NCBI RefSeq assembly: GCF_001690355.1 | Contig: NZ_LZHG01000060.1 | Coordinates: 62,001 to 126,000, forward strand | Direction: 5' to 3' | Origin: Gilliamella sp. Choc4-2 | GTDB lineage: Bacteria > Pseudomonadota > Gammaproteobacteria > Enterobacterales > Orbaceae | DNA: 64,000 bases | Shown: piece after piece, positions 1 through 9,430 of the stretch | How the letters are laid out: every line of letters starts with the position of its first letter | Numbering within the stretch: position 1 is the first letter of the stretch | Translations under genes and position numbers: made by a program | The notes under the pieces: model-generated | The model's database searches: none | What the model saw: the letters and a program-made list of their open reading frames with translations, nothing else | What the model was told of the DNA's origin: nothing

Positions 1-24
1 GAGATAGGGTTTTACCCTATCTCT
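1..24 (+). terminator. Hairpin at window edge, possible terminator
   Basis: A perfect 10-bp inverted repeat (GAGATAGGGT / ACCCTATCTC) with a 3-nt loop is followed by a short T-rich stretch (CACCTTTT). It probably ends a gene lying left of the window. The T-run is weak, so an attenuator-like or bidirectional role upstream of epmA is also possible. Confidence 0.45.
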
Positions 25-63
25 CACCTTTTAGTAAATAATCAAAACCCATTGGATATTTTT

Positions 64-1038
64 ATGACTTGGCAACCTTCTGCACCTATTAATAATTTAC
101 TTAAGCGCGCAAAAATTGTATCTCAAGTAAGACAATTTTTTTCTGATCGCTGTATTTTAGAGGTCGAAACACCTACCTTAAGCCAATATGCTGTAACAGA
201 TGTACATTTAAGCTCTTTTCATACATCATTTTTAAAACCAGGTGAAATAGACGAGCACAAAGGACAAAAAATGTCATTAATAACTAGTCCTGAATACCAT
301 ATGAAACGTTTATTAGCTGCTGGTAGTGGACCTATTTATCAAATTTGTAAATGCTTTCGTAATCATGAGGAAATAAGCCGCTATCATAACCCTGAATTTA
401 CCATGCTTGAATGGTATCGTATCCAATTTGACATGATGCAGATGATCAATGAAGTTGATGATTTTCTACAAACAATTTTAGACTGTGAACCTGCTGAACG
501 AATCTCTTATCAAAAAGTGTTTCAGCGTCATCTTAATTTAGATCCATTAGAAGCAGATCATGCAAGTTTAGTTAATGCAATCAAACAGCTTAATATTGAA
601 CTTGATGCCGAACATTATGATAAAGATACACTATTACAGTGCCTATTTTCCTTTGGCATTGAACCTCATATTGGTCAGGACAAGCCTATCGCAGTATACC
701 ACTTCCCTGCATCGCAAGCGGCACTAGCTGCAATCAGCTCAGAAGATCATCGAGTTGCTAGTCGTTTTGAATTTTATTATAAGGGTGTTGAATTGGCCAA
801 TGGTTTTAAAGAGCTAACTAATCCTCAAGAGCAAAAAATGCGTTTTGAACAAAACAACATTGATCGTGCTAATCAAAACTTACCACAACAAAATATTGAT
901 ATTGAATTATTAGCTGCTATGGAAGCTGGATTACCTGATTGTGCTGGTGTAGCTATTGGTTTAGACCGTTTAATAATGCTCGCCCTTGGTGCTAATACTT
1001 TAGATGATGTGATTTCATTTACCTTTAAAAGGGCTTAA
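64..1038 (+). CDS. epmA: Elongation factor P--(R)-beta-lysine ligase EpmA
   Basis: EpmA (GenX/PoxA) activates (R)-beta-lysine and attaches it to a conserved lysine of elongation factor P, which relieves ribosome stalling at proline stretches. The 324-residue product matches the E. coli protein end to end. It has the class II synthetase core only, without the anticodon-binding domain of lysyl-tRNA synthetase. Visible signatures are [10 protein letters not shown], the motif 2 region [21 protein letters not shown] and motif 3 [15 protein letters not shown] near the C-terminus. The ATG at 64 is preferred over an in-frame TTG at 52 because homologues begin just before WQPSA. rmuC starts 2 nt after the stop, so the two are probably cotranscribed. 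Confidence 0.95.
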   Translation: MTWQPSAPINNLLKRAKIVSQVRQFFSDRCILEVETPTLSQYAVTDVHLSSFHTSFLKPGEIDEHKGQKMSLITSPEYHMKRLLAAGSGPIYQICKCFRNHEEISRYHNPEFTMLEWYRIQFDMMQMINEVDDFLQTILDCEPAERISYQKVFQRHLNLDPLEADHASLVNAIKQLNIELDAEHYDKDTLLQCLFSFGIEPHIGQDKPIAVYHFPASQAALAAISSEDHRVASRFEFYYKGVELANGFKELTNPQEQKMRFEQNNIDRANQNLPQQNIDIELLAAMEAGLPDCAGVAIGLDRLIMLALGANTLDDVISFTFKRA

Positions 1039-1040
1039 TT

Positions 1041-2399
1041 ATGTTCGGAGTTTTAGGTTTAAGCGAATGGATTGCCATAATTATCGGCATTGTTTCATTC
1101 ATCTTATTAGTATTGGTTTTAAAGTCTCAACTGACCATTAATAGCCAAAATCAATTATTTGATCTACAGTTAGCACAAAAAAAAGAAGAAAATCAATCGT
1201 TAGTTTTTCAGGTAAAACAGTTGGAGCATGAGTTAGCTCAACATCGACAACAAAATCTTGCACAAAATGTCAAAATCAGTGAACTTAAAACACGTTTAGA
1301 AGAAACATTAAATGCAACCCACGAACGCCAAACTATTCTTGAACAGAGCGAACAACGATTAACCACACAATTTGAAAACCTGGCTAATCGCATTTTTGAA
1401 CATAGCGGAAAAAAAATAGAGCAACAAAATAGACAGAGCCTCAACTTTTTACTTTCGCCACTAAAAGAGCAGTTAGAAGGGTTTAAAAAACAAGTACAAG
1501 ATAGTTTTGGGCAAGAAGCAAAAGAACGCCACACCCTTACTCATGAAATACGTAATTTGCAACTGCTTAACGAACAGATGAGCAAAGAAGCGATAAACCT
1601 AACCAATGCGTTAAAAGGCAATAATAAAACTCAAGGCAATTGGGGAGAATTCGTTCTTAGCCAAATATTGGATAATTCAGGATTACGTTTAGGCTATGAA
1701 TACGACACACAAGTAAACTTAACTAACGAAAATAATCAACGATTACAGCCCGATGTTATTGTACACTTACCACAAGGTGGCGATGTTATAATTGACTCAA
1801 AAGTCACATTAATTGCTTATGAACGCCATTTTAATAGTAATGATGAAACCATTAAGGCTAAAGCCATGACGGAACATTTAGCTGCAGTACGTAATCACTT
1901 AAAACAGCTTAGCCAAAAAGATTATCATAAACTTATAGGGGTTAATTCTTTAGATTACATACTAATGTTTATTCCTGTCGAACCTGCATTTTTAAGTGCG
2001 ATAGATCATGACCCAACACTCATCAATGAGGCATTAAAAAATAACATTATGATTGTAAGCCCAACTACTCTTTTAGTCGCATTGCGTACTATTCATAATT
2101 TATGGCGATTTGAATACCAAAATCGAAATGCCGAACTTATTGCCGATAAAGCAAGCAAATTATACGATAAAGTGCGTGGATTTGTTGAAGACATGGAAAA
2201 CCTAGGAAACTGCTTAGACAAAGCACAACAAACTTATCAAAATTCAATGAATAAATTATCTAAAGGTCGTGGTAATGTAATTGGACAAATTGAACGATTC
2301 CGTGAACTTGGCGTTGAAGTAAAAAAAACAATCAACCCCAATATAGCTATATCATCTAAAGATGAACTAAATGGCGATAGTGAAAACGATTTGCATTAG
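1041..2399 (+). CDS. rmuC: DNA recombination protein RmuC
   Basis: This 452-residue protein has an N-terminal membrane anchor (about residues 10-28), a long glutamine-rich coiled coil (about 40-135) and a C-terminal RmuC domain (about 150-420) with GNWGE, QPDVIVHLP and IDSKV elements typical of its PD-(D/E)XK-like fold. RmuC limits inversions at short inverted repeats in E. coli; the exact biochemical activity is not settled. It begins 2 nt after epmA, suggesting translational coupling. Its length is close to that of the E. coli protein (475 aa). Confidence 0.93.
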   Translation: MFGVLGLSEWIAIIIGIVSFILLVLVLKSQLTINSQNQLFDLQLAQKKEENQSLVFQVKQLEHELAQHRQQNLAQNVKISELKTRLEETLNATHERQTILEQSEQRLTTQFENLANRIFEHSGKKIEQQNRQSLNFLLSPLKEQLEGFKKQVQDSFGQEAKERHTLTHEIRNLQLLNEQMSKEAINLTNALKGNNKTQGNWGEFVLSQILDNSGLRLGYEYDTQVNLTNENNQRLQPDVIVHLPQGGDVIIDSKVTLIAYERHFNSNDETIKAKAMTEHLAAVRNHLKQLSQKDYHKLIGVNSLDYILMFIPVEPAFLSAIDHDPTLINEALKNNIMIVSPTTLLVALRTIHNLWRFEYQNRNAELIADKASKLYDKVRGFVEDMENLGNCLDKAQQTYQNSMNKLSKGRGNVIGQIERFRELGVEVKKTINPNIAISSKDELNGDSENDLH

Positions 2400-2494
2400 C
2401 TAAATTACACACGGCTGATTATTGTCACCAGTTAAAATACAAACGCCTTAATAAACAAGCTAACATTAGTATAAAAAACAGTATAAAAGCATGA

Positions 2495-2523
2495 TTCACC
2501 ATTATCCAAAATACGTGTATACT
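2495..2523 (+). promoter_or_regulatory. Sigma-70 promoter for xseB-ispA-dxs
   Basis: TTCACC at 2495-2500 and TATACT at 2518-2523 are separated by 17 bp. The -10 box lies about 25 bp before the xseB start and is followed by an AGAGGAG ribosome site. It is the only good match in the 149-bp gap between rmuC and xseB. Confidence 0.6.
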
Positions 2524-2548
2524 CACTTAGCATGAAGAGGAGTAAAAA

Positions 2549-2794
2549 ATGGCAAAAAACCAAAATAAAGAACCCAGTTTTGAAGAGATACTTAAACAAC
2601 TTGAAACGATTGTGTCCCAACTTGAAAATGGTGATTTCCCTTTAGATGAAGCTTTAAATGAATTCGAAAAAGGGATTAAATTAGCTAAGGCAGGGCAAAA
2701 ACAATTACAGCAAGCAGAACAACGTATTCAAATTTTATTATCTGAAAATAGTGATGCACAATTATCAGAATTCTCATTGAAAAATAATGAATAG
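2549..2794 (+). CDS. xseB: Exodeoxyribonuclease VII small subunit
   Basis: XseB is the small helical subunit of exonuclease VII, which degrades single-stranded DNA with multiple XseB chains per XseA. The 81-residue product has the family pattern SFEEILKQLETIVSQLENG followed by LDEALNEFEKGIKLA, forming two antiparallel helices. A strong AGAGGAG ribosome site lies a few bases upstream. The stop overlaps the start of ispA by 8 nt, the conserved xseB-ispA-dxs arrangement of enterobacteria. Confidence 0.95.
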   Translation: MAKNQNKEPSFEEILKQLETIVSQLENGDFPLDEALNEFEKGIKLAKAGQKQLQQAEQRIQILLSENSDAQLSEFSLKNNE

Positions 2795-3656
2795 CTTACA
2801 ACCATTACAACAACGAATTGATTCGTTTTTAACTGCCTATATTGCCAAACTTCCTTCTTCTAAATTACAAGAAGCGATGAGTTACAGCTTACTTGCCGGT
2901 GGCAAACGAATTCGTCCTATTTTGGTCTATTTAACTGGGCAAATGTTCAACTGCCCACTTGCTAAGTTAGATGAGCCTTCAGCAGCCATTGAAGCGATTC
3001 ATACCTATTCACTAATTCATGATGACCTACCTGCAATGGACAATGACAACTTAAGAAGAGGAAAACCAACTTGCCACATTCAATTTGGTGAAGCGCAAGC
3101 CATTTTAGCAGGTGATGCCTTGCAAAGTTTAGCCTTTTCATTATTAGCAAAAAGTGAGCTAATTGATACTGAAACTAAAATTAACATGATAGCCGAACTT
3201 GCCCATGCTAGTGGGGTTAATGGCATGTGCCTTGGTCAATCACTAGATTTAGCGGCAGAACGCCAATTAATTAGCATTGAACATTTACAAAAAATCCATT
3301 GTTATAAAACAGGTACCTTAATCAAATCTGCAATTAGATTGGGTGCTTTTGCCAGTGGTGATATTGCAAAACCCTATTATAAATTGCTCGATAATTACGC
3401 AGAATCGATTGGATTAGCATTTCAAATTCAAGATGATATTTTAGATATCGTTGGAGAACCGACTATCATGGGCAAATCTCAAGGTTCGGATATAACTCAT
3501 GAAAAGAGTACTTATCCAGCACTAATTGGGCTTGAAAACGCAAAAAAATTAATGCAACAACTTTATTATCAAGCTATCGATAGCCTAAATCAGATACCAT
3601 ATAATAGCCAAACATTACACGACCTTGCTAATTTTATTATTCATAGAACTAACTAA
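2787..3656 (+). CDS. ispA: (2E,6E)-farnesyl diphosphate synthase
   Basis: IspA condenses isopentenyl diphosphate with dimethylallyl and then geranyl diphosphate to give farnesyl diphosphate, the precursor of undecaprenyl phosphate and quinone side chains. The 289-residue protein carries the first aspartate-rich motif in HDDLPAMDND, the second in QIQDDILD, and the substrate-binding GGKRIRP near residue 40. It overlaps xseB by 8 nt and precedes dxs by 25 nt, so isoprenoid precursor synthesis and chain elongation are cotranscribed. Confidence 0.96.
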   Translation: MNSLQPLQQRIDSFLTAYIAKLPSSKLQEAMSYSLLAGGKRIRPILVYLTGQMFNCPLAKLDEPSAAIEAIHTYSLIHDDLPAMDNDNLRRGKPTCHIQFGEAQAILAGDALQSLAFSLLAKSELIDTETKINMIAELAHASGVNGMCLGQSLDLAAERQLISIEHLQKIHCYKTGTLIKSAIRLGAFASGDIAKPYYKLLDNYAESIGLAFQIQDDILDIVGEPTIMGKSQGSDITHEKSTYPALIGLENAKKLMQQLYYQAIDSLNQIPYNSQTLHDLANFIIHRTN

Positions 3657-3681
3657 CAAATAGCGAAAATAAATTTAAATA

Positions 3682-5541
3682 ATGAATTTAGACAATTACC
3701 CTTTATTAAAGCGAATTAATTCACCAGAAGATTTAAGACTCTTCCCACAATCTCAGTTACAAGCTATTTGTGGTGAACTTAGGCAATATTTATTGACCTG
3801 TGTTAGTCAATCAAGTGGTCATTTGGCTTCAGGGCTTGGAGTGGTTGAATTAACCACAGCACTACATTATGTCTTTCACACGCCTTTTGATAAAATTATT
3901 TGGGATGTCGGTCATCAAGCCTATCCGCATAAAATTTTAACTGGTCGCCGAGACCAAATGCTCACTATTCGCCAAAAAGGAGGGCTTCATCCATTTCCTC
4001 ATCGTAATGAGAGCGAATATGATGTACTGACCACTGGACATTCTTCAACTTCGATTAGTGCAGCACTTGGAATAGCAATTAGCGAACAAAAGAAACAATC
4101 GGGTAAAAAAGTAGCCGCAGTAATTGGCGATGGAGCCTTAACTGCTGGTATAGCATTTGAAGCTATGAACCATGCAGGGCATATCAAACCAGACATGCTA
4201 GTGATTGTAAATGATAATGATATGTCGATTTCAGAAAACACAGGCGCACTTAATCAGCATCTAACCCAAATTTTATCAAGTAAAGCTTATGCATCTTTTC
4301 GTGAAAATGGTAAACGTGTACTTGCTAATATTCCACCATTAAAAGAATTATTTAAAAAGACAGAAGAACATTTAAAAGGTTTGGTTACCCCCGCTATCTT
4401 ATTTGAAGAGCTTGGATTTAATTATATTGGTCCTATTGATGGGCACGATATTAATGCATTAGTTGCAACACTACAAAAAGTCCGACAATTAAAAGGTCCA
4501 CAGCTGCTTCATGTTATTACTCAAAAAGGCAAAGGCTATGCACCTGCTGAAAAAGACCCAACTTTATGGCATGGCGTACCAAAATTTAATCCCAATGATG
4601 GAATATTACCTGCCCCCCCAAAAGCAACGCCAACTTATTCACAAATTTTTGGAGATTGGCTATGCGAAATAGCGCAAAACGATAAACGATTAATGGCAAT
4701 AACTCCAGCCATGAGCGAAGGATCGGGCATGACAAAATTTGCAAATAGCTATCCTGACCAATTTTTCGATGTTGCAATTGCCGAACAGCATGCAGTTACC
4801 CTTGCAGCAGGGTTTGCAATTAGCGATTTAAAACCAGTTGTTGCCATTTATTCAACATTTTTGCAACGTGCTTATGATCAGGTTATCCATGATATAGCCA
4901 TTCAAAACTTACCTGTTTTATTTGCTATTGATCGTGCCGGTATTGTAGGTGCCGATGGCGAAACGCACCAAGGTACCTTCGATTTAAGTTATTTACGCTG
5001 CGTGCCAAATTTTGTCATTATGACACCAAGCGATGAAAATGAATGCAGACAAATGCTTTATACAGGCTATTTACATCATGGACCTTCTGCAGTGCGTTAC
5101 CCAAGAGGAGAAGGAATTGGAGTAGCACTAACACCATTATCTCCTATACCAATAGGGCAATCTAAGCTATGCCGACAAGGGGAAAATATAGCTTTACTCA
5201 ATTTTGGCACATTGCTTCCTGAAGTTTTACAAGCGGCAAATAAAATTAATGCTACAGTCATAGACATGCGTTTTGTAAAACCACTAGATGAAAAAGTCCT
5301 TTTGCAGATTAGCCAAACACATAATATACTGGTAACTATTGAAGAAAATTGCATCAATGGTGGCGCCGGTAGCGGTGTCAATGAATTTTTATTATCGAAA
5401 AAAACAAAATGTGATATTTTAAATATTGGATTACCTGACAAATTTATTCCTCAAGGTTCTCAAAATGAGATGAGAGAAGAGTTTGGATTGACCTGTAAGC
5501 ACATAATAGAGAAAATCAATAATTTTAAAATTAATAGGTAA
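3682..5541 (+). CDS. dxs: 1-deoxy-D-xylulose-5-phosphate synthase
   Basis: Dxs is the thiamine-diphosphate enzyme that joins pyruvate and glyceraldehyde 3-phosphate in the first step of the MEP isoprenoid pathway; DXP also feeds thiamine and pyridoxal synthesis. The 619-residue protein has the ThDP motif beginning GDGALTAG and ending in NDNDMSIS, the [11 protein letters not shown] segment, and the transketolase-like second half with [13 protein letters not shown] and [15 protein letters not shown]. The length is normal. It is the third gene of the xseB-ispA-dxs operon, and zapA follows after only 3 nt. Confidence 0.97.
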   Translation: MNLDNYPLLKRINSPEDLRLFPQSQLQAICGELRQYLLTCVSQSSGHLASGLGVVELTTALHYVFHTPFDKIIWDVGHQAYPHKILTGRRDQMLTIRQKGGLHPFPHRNESEYDVLTTGHSSTSISAALGIAISEQKKQSGKKVAAVIGDGALTAGIAFEAMNHAGHIKPDMLVIVNDNDMSISENTGALNQHLTQILSSKAYASFRENGKRVLANIPPLKELFKKTEEHLKGLVTPAILFEELGFNYIGPIDGHDINALVATLQKVRQLKGPQLLHVITQKGKGYAPAEKDPTLWHGVPKFNPNDGILPAPPKATPTYSQIFGDWLCEIAQNDKRLMAITPAMSEGSGMTKFANSYPDQFFDVAIAEQHAVTLAAGFAISDLKPVVAIYSTFLQRAYDQVIHDIAIQNLPVLFAIDRAGIVGADGETHQGTFDLSYLRCVPNFVIMTPSDENECRQMLYTGYLHHGPSAVRYPRGEGIGVALTPLSPIPIGQSKLCRQGENIALLNFGTLLPEVLQAANKINATVIDMRFVKPLDEKVLLQISQTHNILVTIEENCINGGAGSGVNEFLLSKKTKCDILNIGLPDKFIPQGSQNEMREEFGLTCKHIIEKINNFKINR

Positions 5542-5544
5542 AAT

Positions 5545-5829
5545 ATGGAAACTGAAGCTATCACTATTCAAATTTTCGGGCGAACTTTAAGATTTAACTG
5601 CCCTGTTGATGAAGTTGATGCACTTAAGAATGCAGCAAAAGATTTAGATACACGCTTATCCAATTTACGAGAAAAATCGCCTCAAGTTGGTAGTGATCAA
5701 CTCATCATGACCGCTGCATTAAATATTTCTTATGAACTAACAAAAGAAAAAGAAAAAAGCGGTGAATTTAGTAACCGATTAAAGATGTTGCAGCAATTGC
5801 TTGATTCAGCCCTAAATACTGATAATTAA
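5545..5829 (+). CDS. zapA: Cell division protein ZapA
   Basis: ZapA binds FtsZ and bundles its filaments at mid-cell. The 94-residue protein has the family N-terminus ITIQIFGRTLRFNCP and a C-terminal helix forming a tetramerisation coiled coil (LTKEKEKSGEFSNRLKMLQ). It is somewhat shorter than the E. coli protein (109 aa). The start lies 3 nt after dxs with an AGG ribosome site. In many gammaproteobacteria zapA sits directly upstream of 6S RNA and fau, as here. Its close packing behind dxs suggests additional read-through transcription. Confidence 0.9.
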   Translation: METEAITIQIFGRTLRFNCPVDEVDALKNAAKDLDTRLSNLREKSPQVGSDQLIMTAALNISYELTKEKEKSGEFSNRLKMLQQLLDSALNTDN

Positions 5830-5861
5830 TTCACATAATTGTAAATTTAGTACAAATGATA

Positions 5862-5889
5862 TTGTATCGCCCTCTAAATTTTGTATTAT
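5862..5889 (+). promoter_or_regulatory. Candidate promoter of 6S RNA
   Basis: TTGTAT at 5862-5867 and TATTAT at 5884-5889 with a 16-bp spacer place a start near 5896, matching the expected 5' end of the 6S RNA. No experimental data; the spacing is one base short of optimal. Confidence 0.5.
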
Positions 5890-5894
5890 TATGC

Positions 5895-6075
5895 TCACCT
5901 CTGGGATGTTCGCGATAAGGGTTAGTCCCCTGAGCCGATATTCTAAACTTTAGAACGATGTGATTTTTAATTGGTGTGTATGCCTTACTTGTAAGGAAAC
6001 CTAAAAATTAAAACGCAATGTTCACCTTGAACCTTGGGTTCAAGGGTTACAACCCTAACGGCATCTTGGAGTTTT
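5895..6075 (+). ncRNA. ssrS: 6S RNA
   Basis: 6S RNA mimics an open promoter and sequesters sigma-70 RNA polymerase in stationary phase. The conserved landmarks are all present: GATGTTCGC, then GTCCCCTGAGCCGATAT on the 5' side, and TTCACCTTGAACC with GGGTTCAAGGGTTACA on the 3' side. The closing stem CTCTGGGATG (5899-5908) pairs with CATCTTGGAG (6062-6071), allowing G-U pairs. A T-run follows at 6072. The gene lies between zapA and fau, its usual place. Exact ends are estimated to within a few bases. Confidence 0.95.
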
Positions 6076-6094
6076 TTCTTTACAGAGATAACAG

Positions 6095-6640
6095 ATGAAT
6101 ATTCGACAGGTTATTCGTCAAAAAAGACGACAATTGTCTCAAACAGAACGGCAAACCGCACAGCTAGCGATTTATCGTAAAATTGCGGATCATCAAGTTA
6201 TTCAATCTTCCCAAAATATAGCTATTTTTTTATCCTTTGATGGTGAAGTCGAAACCAAACCAATTATTGAATATTTATGGCAACAGCATAAATCTGTTTA
6301 TTTACCCATTATTCATCCTTTTTTTTCAACTCACTTACTCTTTTTAAAATACACTCACCAAACGCCTTTAATTAAAAATAAATTTGGTATATTAGAACCA
6401 ACCTTGAATGCATCAACCATAATCCCCTCTCATAAATTAGACGTCGTATTTACGCCGCTAGTTGCATTTGATGACAGAGGTTATCGTATAGGCATGGGAG
6501 GTGGTTATTATGATCGCATGTTAGCCAATTACCAAAGCCAACAAATTTACCCTATAGGACTGGCGTTTGCATGTCAAAAAGTACCATATATAGACAATCA
6601 GCCATGGGATATTCAATTACCTGAAATTATTTATGCATAA
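6095..6640 (+). CDS. fau: 5-formyltetrahydrofolate cyclo-ligase
   Basis: This enzyme (YgfA/Fau, MTHFS family) converts 5-formyl-THF to 5,10-methenyl-THF using ATP and returns a storage or inhibitory folate to the active pool. The 181-residue protein shows the N-terminal basic RQKRRQLS segment, the central FLSFDGEVET strand and the C-terminal GMGGGYYDRML nucleotide/folate loop. It follows 6S RNA by about 20 nt and may be processed from the same transcript, as in E. coli, where it is linked to stress tolerance. Confidence 0.93.
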   Translation: MNIRQVIRQKRRQLSQTERQTAQLAIYRKIADHQVIQSSQNIAIFLSFDGEVETKPIIEYLWQQHKSVYLPIIHPFFSTHLLFLKYTHQTPLIKNKFGILEPTLNASTIIPSHKLDVVFTPLVAFDDRGYRIGMGGGYYDRMLANYQSQQIYPIGLAFACQKVPYIDNQPWDIQLPEIIYA

Positions 6641-6940
6641 TTTGATAATTCAACAAATTAATAAAGATAATCGGAATAAAATTCGTATTATTATACGTTG
6701 ATTTGCAGTATAATTATCACAATTCATCTCGAATGTTCTTCCAATAAAAATAAACGATCATTCTTTACTAATTTAATGGCTGTAGCTTAAAAATTATTTT
6801 TACCGTGTGATTTTTCTAACATAAAATTTTTACTATATGCTTTACCATTCTATTTTTTATTTTAATCACGTTATATACCGTCACTCACAAGATTTTTAAT
6901 TTAACCAAAGCGGTTTTATATTATAAAAAGGAGTGTTGTA
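6641..6940. other. Gene-free gap before katA
   Basis: No ORF, tRNA or convincing hairpin is visible in these 300 AT-rich bases. The last 20 bases contain an AAAGGAGTG ribosome site for the catalase. An OxyR site cannot be called by eye. Confidence 0.5.
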
Positions 6941-8401
6941 ATGTCAGAAAAAAAAGTCTTAACCACTAACAATGGGGCACCAATTGCCGATAATCAAAAC
7001 TCACGCACAGCAGGACCTCGTGGTCCGGTTTTAATTGATGATTATCAACTTATCGAAAAACTTGCCCAATTCAATCGTGAAAATATTCCAGAACGTCGTG
7101 TTCATGCTAAAGGTTCTGGTGCACATGGTACCTTTACTGTCACTAATGATATTACAAAATATTCTTACGCTAGTTTATTTGCCAATGTAGGCAAACAGAC
7201 GCCAATTTTTGCTCGATTTTCGTTGGTAGGTGGTGAACGAGGCTCATCTGATACCGCGCGAGATCCCCGTGGATTTTCAGTCAAGTTTTATACAGATCAA
7301 GGAAATTGGGATATCGTCGGCAATAATACTCCCGTATTTTTTATTCGTGATCCACTCAAATTTCCTGACTTTATTCATACCCAAAAACGTGACCCTAAAA
7401 CTAATTTAAAAGATCCACAAATGATGTGGGATTTTTGGTCTTTATCGCCAGAATCACTTCACCAAGTCACTATTTTATTTTCTGATCGTGGTATTCCTGA
7501 TGGTTATCGTCATATGCACGGCTATGGTAGCCATACTTATAGCTTAATCAATAAAGATGGCATTCGCACTTGGGTAAAATGGCATTTTAGAACAGAGCAA
7601 GGAATTAAAAATATTCATCCTAAAAAAGCAACAGAAATAGATGGAACTAATCCAGATTCGGCGCAAGAAGATCTATTCAAAGCCATTGAACGTGGCGACT
7701 ATCCAAAATGGCGAGTTTACATACAAGTTATGACTGAAGAGCAAGCCAATAACCATCGAGAAAACCCGTTTGATGTCACTAAAGTATGGTCACAAAAACA
7801 GTACCCATTAATTGAAGTCGGCGTTATGGAACTGAACCGTAATCCAGAAAACTATTTTGCAGAAGTTGAACAATCTGCCTTTGAACCAAGTAATGTGGTT
7901 CCGGGTATTGGCTTATCACCAGATAAAATGCTTCAAGGACGAATTTTTGCTTATGCCGATGCGCACCGCTATCGTATTGGTACTAATTATCAACAACTAC
8001 CAATCAATGCGCCAAAATGTCCTGTACATAATTATCAACGTGATGGCGCAATGCGTTTTTATACTCCTGATAATGCGCCTAACTATGAACCAAATAGCAT
8101 TGATAGCGCACCAAAACAGCAACCACAATATGCCGAGCCACCAATGCATGTACCAGCTGGCACAATGGATAGGCATGATCATCGTGTGGATGGCGATTAT
8201 TACTCGCAACCACGTGCACTATTTAATTTAATGCAACCAGATCAAAAACAGCTGCTTATTGATAATATCGCAGGATCAATGAAAAACGTAAATCGAGACA
8301 TTCAAATCAGGCAGCTAAAGCACTTCTATAAAGTGCATCCTGACTATGGAACTGGAATTGCAAAAGGATTAGGCATTGATATAAACCTAATAAAAAATTA
8401 G
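6941..8401 (+). CDS. katA: Catalase, small-subunit heme type (KatA)
   Basis: A monofunctional catalase converting hydrogen peroxide to water and oxygen. The 486-residue length places it among small-subunit (about 55-60 kDa) catalases. Active-site landmarks are the distal histidine in [12 protein letters not shown] (near residue 55), the distal asparagine in [11 protein letters not shown], the proximal pattern RLFSYxDxHRYR as [17 protein letters not shown] carrying the heme-ligating tyrosine, and the [11 protein letters not shown] segment. A strong AAAGGAG ribosome site precedes the ATG and a hairpin terminator follows. It is monocistronic and consistent with life under intermittent oxygen. 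Confidence 0.95.
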   Translation: MSEKKVLTTNNGAPIADNQNSRTAGPRGPVLIDDYQLIEKLAQFNRENIPERRVHAKGSGAHGTFTVTNDITKYSYASLFANVGKQTPIFARFSLVGGERGSSDTARDPRGFSVKFYTDQGNWDIVGNNTPVFFIRDPLKFPDFIHTQKRDPKTNLKDPQMMWDFWSLSPESLHQVTILFSDRGIPDGYRHMHGYGSHTYSLINKDGIRTWVKWHFRTEQGIKNIHPKKATEIDGTNPDSAQEDLFKAIERGDYPKWRVYIQVMTEEQANNHRENPFDVTKVWSQKQYPLIEVGVMELNRNPENYFAEVEQSAFEPSNVVPGIGLSPDKMLQGRIFAYADAHRYRIGTNYQQLPINAPKCPVHNYQRDGAMRFYTPDNAPNYEPNSIDSAPKQQPQYAEPPMHVPAGTMDRHDHRVDGDYYSQPRALFNLMQPDQKQLLIDNIAGSMKNVNRDIQIRQLKHFYKVHPDYGTGIAKGLGIDINLIKN

Positions 8402-8417
8402 TACTTAAAATAGTAAT

Positions 8418-8443
8418 GCCGGCTAACCTAGTCGGCGTTTTTA
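8418..8443 (+). terminator. Rho-independent terminator of katA
   Basis: GCCGGCTA (8418-8425) and TAGTCGGC (8429-8436) form an 8-bp stem with one G-U pair, followed by GTTTTTAATT. It lies 17 nt after the katA stop. Confidence 0.8.
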
Positions 8444-8589
8444 ATTATTGACTGTAACTAAATACACAAATATAAATTGATCACAGTATAAAATTTATAA
8501 AAACACTTCATTAATTTAGCAAAGTCACATATTATTAGCATAAATTGCAGTGAAATTATATAACTAATTGAAATTAAAGGCATTGTTCG

Positions 8590-9024
8590 ATGAAAATAAT
8601 TAATCTAATTGTTATATTATTGTTTAATTGTGCCGGAGGATTGTTAATTTATCAATGGTGTTATCAGTTTATAAGAAAACACAGTACACCAGAATCTCAT
8701 TTTTTAATATTGTATTGCTTGTGTTATTTCTGTTTTATTCTTATTTCAGTCTTTATGCTAGATAAAATAAAACGACCGTCAGGTTTAATCTTTTGTGGGA
8801 TAGTTATTGGTGTTTTAATAAACTTTATCTCATGGATTGTCCGCCCATTCATTATGGGAGATCACAATACATTAGTTCTAGATATTGACGCAATTATTGC
8901 ATATCTGTGTATATCATCAGCCGTTACCCTTAATTTTATAATATACCTAGCTATTTTATTATGCTGTCACTACTCAATTTTTTGGATTGAAAAAATATAT
9001 AAGAAATGTATTTTCAAGCAATGA
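8590..9024 (+). CDS. Small membrane protein, probable orphan immunity copy
   Basis: This 144-residue, very hydrophobic protein has about four membrane segments and no recognisable enzyme motif. It is almost identical from residue 22 onward to the gene at 10251, which directly follows the PAAR effector; the N-terminal 21 residues differ more. The position next to a toxin-like gene and the duplication suggest an immunity protein acting in the inner membrane, with this copy lying upstream as an orphan. The family itself is not recognised and the function is inferred from context only. The ATG is preceded by AAAGGCATTG. Confidence 0.6.
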   Translation: MKIINLIVILLFNCAGGLLIYQWCYQFIRKHSTPESHFLILYCLCYFCFILISVFMLDKIKRPSGLIFCGIVIGVLINFISWIVRPFIMGDHNTLVLDIDAIIAYLCISSAVTLNFIIYLAILLCCHYSIFWIEKIYKKCIFKQ

Positions 9025-9073
9025 TAAATGTTTTCCCATAGATAAAATATTAGGCAGTACTTACGAGTATAAA
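8590..9073 (+). repeat. Direct repeat copy A (immunity gene and 3' flank)
   Basis: This segment aligns without a gap to 10251-10734 at a constant offset of 1661 bases. Identity is very high from about 8653 to the ATTAGGCAGTAC segment and CGAGTATAAAT at its right end. It encloses the duplicated membrane-protein gene. Confidence 0.9.
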
Positions 9074-9430
9074 TTACTCATTTAGAGTAATACATTGTGG
9101 CACAATCCAGCTATTAACCCTCTACATAATGCCGACTAACTTCGTCGGCATTTTAGAATGTTGGCTACAACTACCGACAAAAAATACACATCGATAACGG
9201 CAAAAAATTTACGGAAAGCTTTCATCCACTGGGCTACACGGTATTATTTCTATAGATTATAGTTAAATTAGCCTACCTTTATCAAAATGGTTATATTGAG
9301 CAATATAACTACATGCGCTAAGCAAAATCACTTATTTTATTCATAAATCTCCATAATTTAAGATTGTTTTTTTATATCAATTTCATATAATTTTAAAAAT
9401 TATGTATAAATATTAAACGTAGGTACTGTT
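9025..9430. other. Gap between orphan immunity gene and PAAR effector
   Basis: About 400 AT-rich bases with no gene. It holds the tail of repeat copy A (to 9073) and the hairpin at 9128-9152. The rest shows nothing recognisable apart from an AT-rich stretch before 9431 that could contain the effector promoter. Confidence 0.5.
9128..9152 (+). terminator. Hairpin terminator resembling the katA terminator
   Basis: AATGCCGAC and GTCGGCATT form a perfect 9-bp stem with a 7-nt loop, followed by TTAG. Stem and flanks resemble the katA terminator at 8418 (TAATGCCGRCTAAC...GTCGGC), so this may be a duplicated copy that now ends the orphan immunity transcript. Confidence 0.6.
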
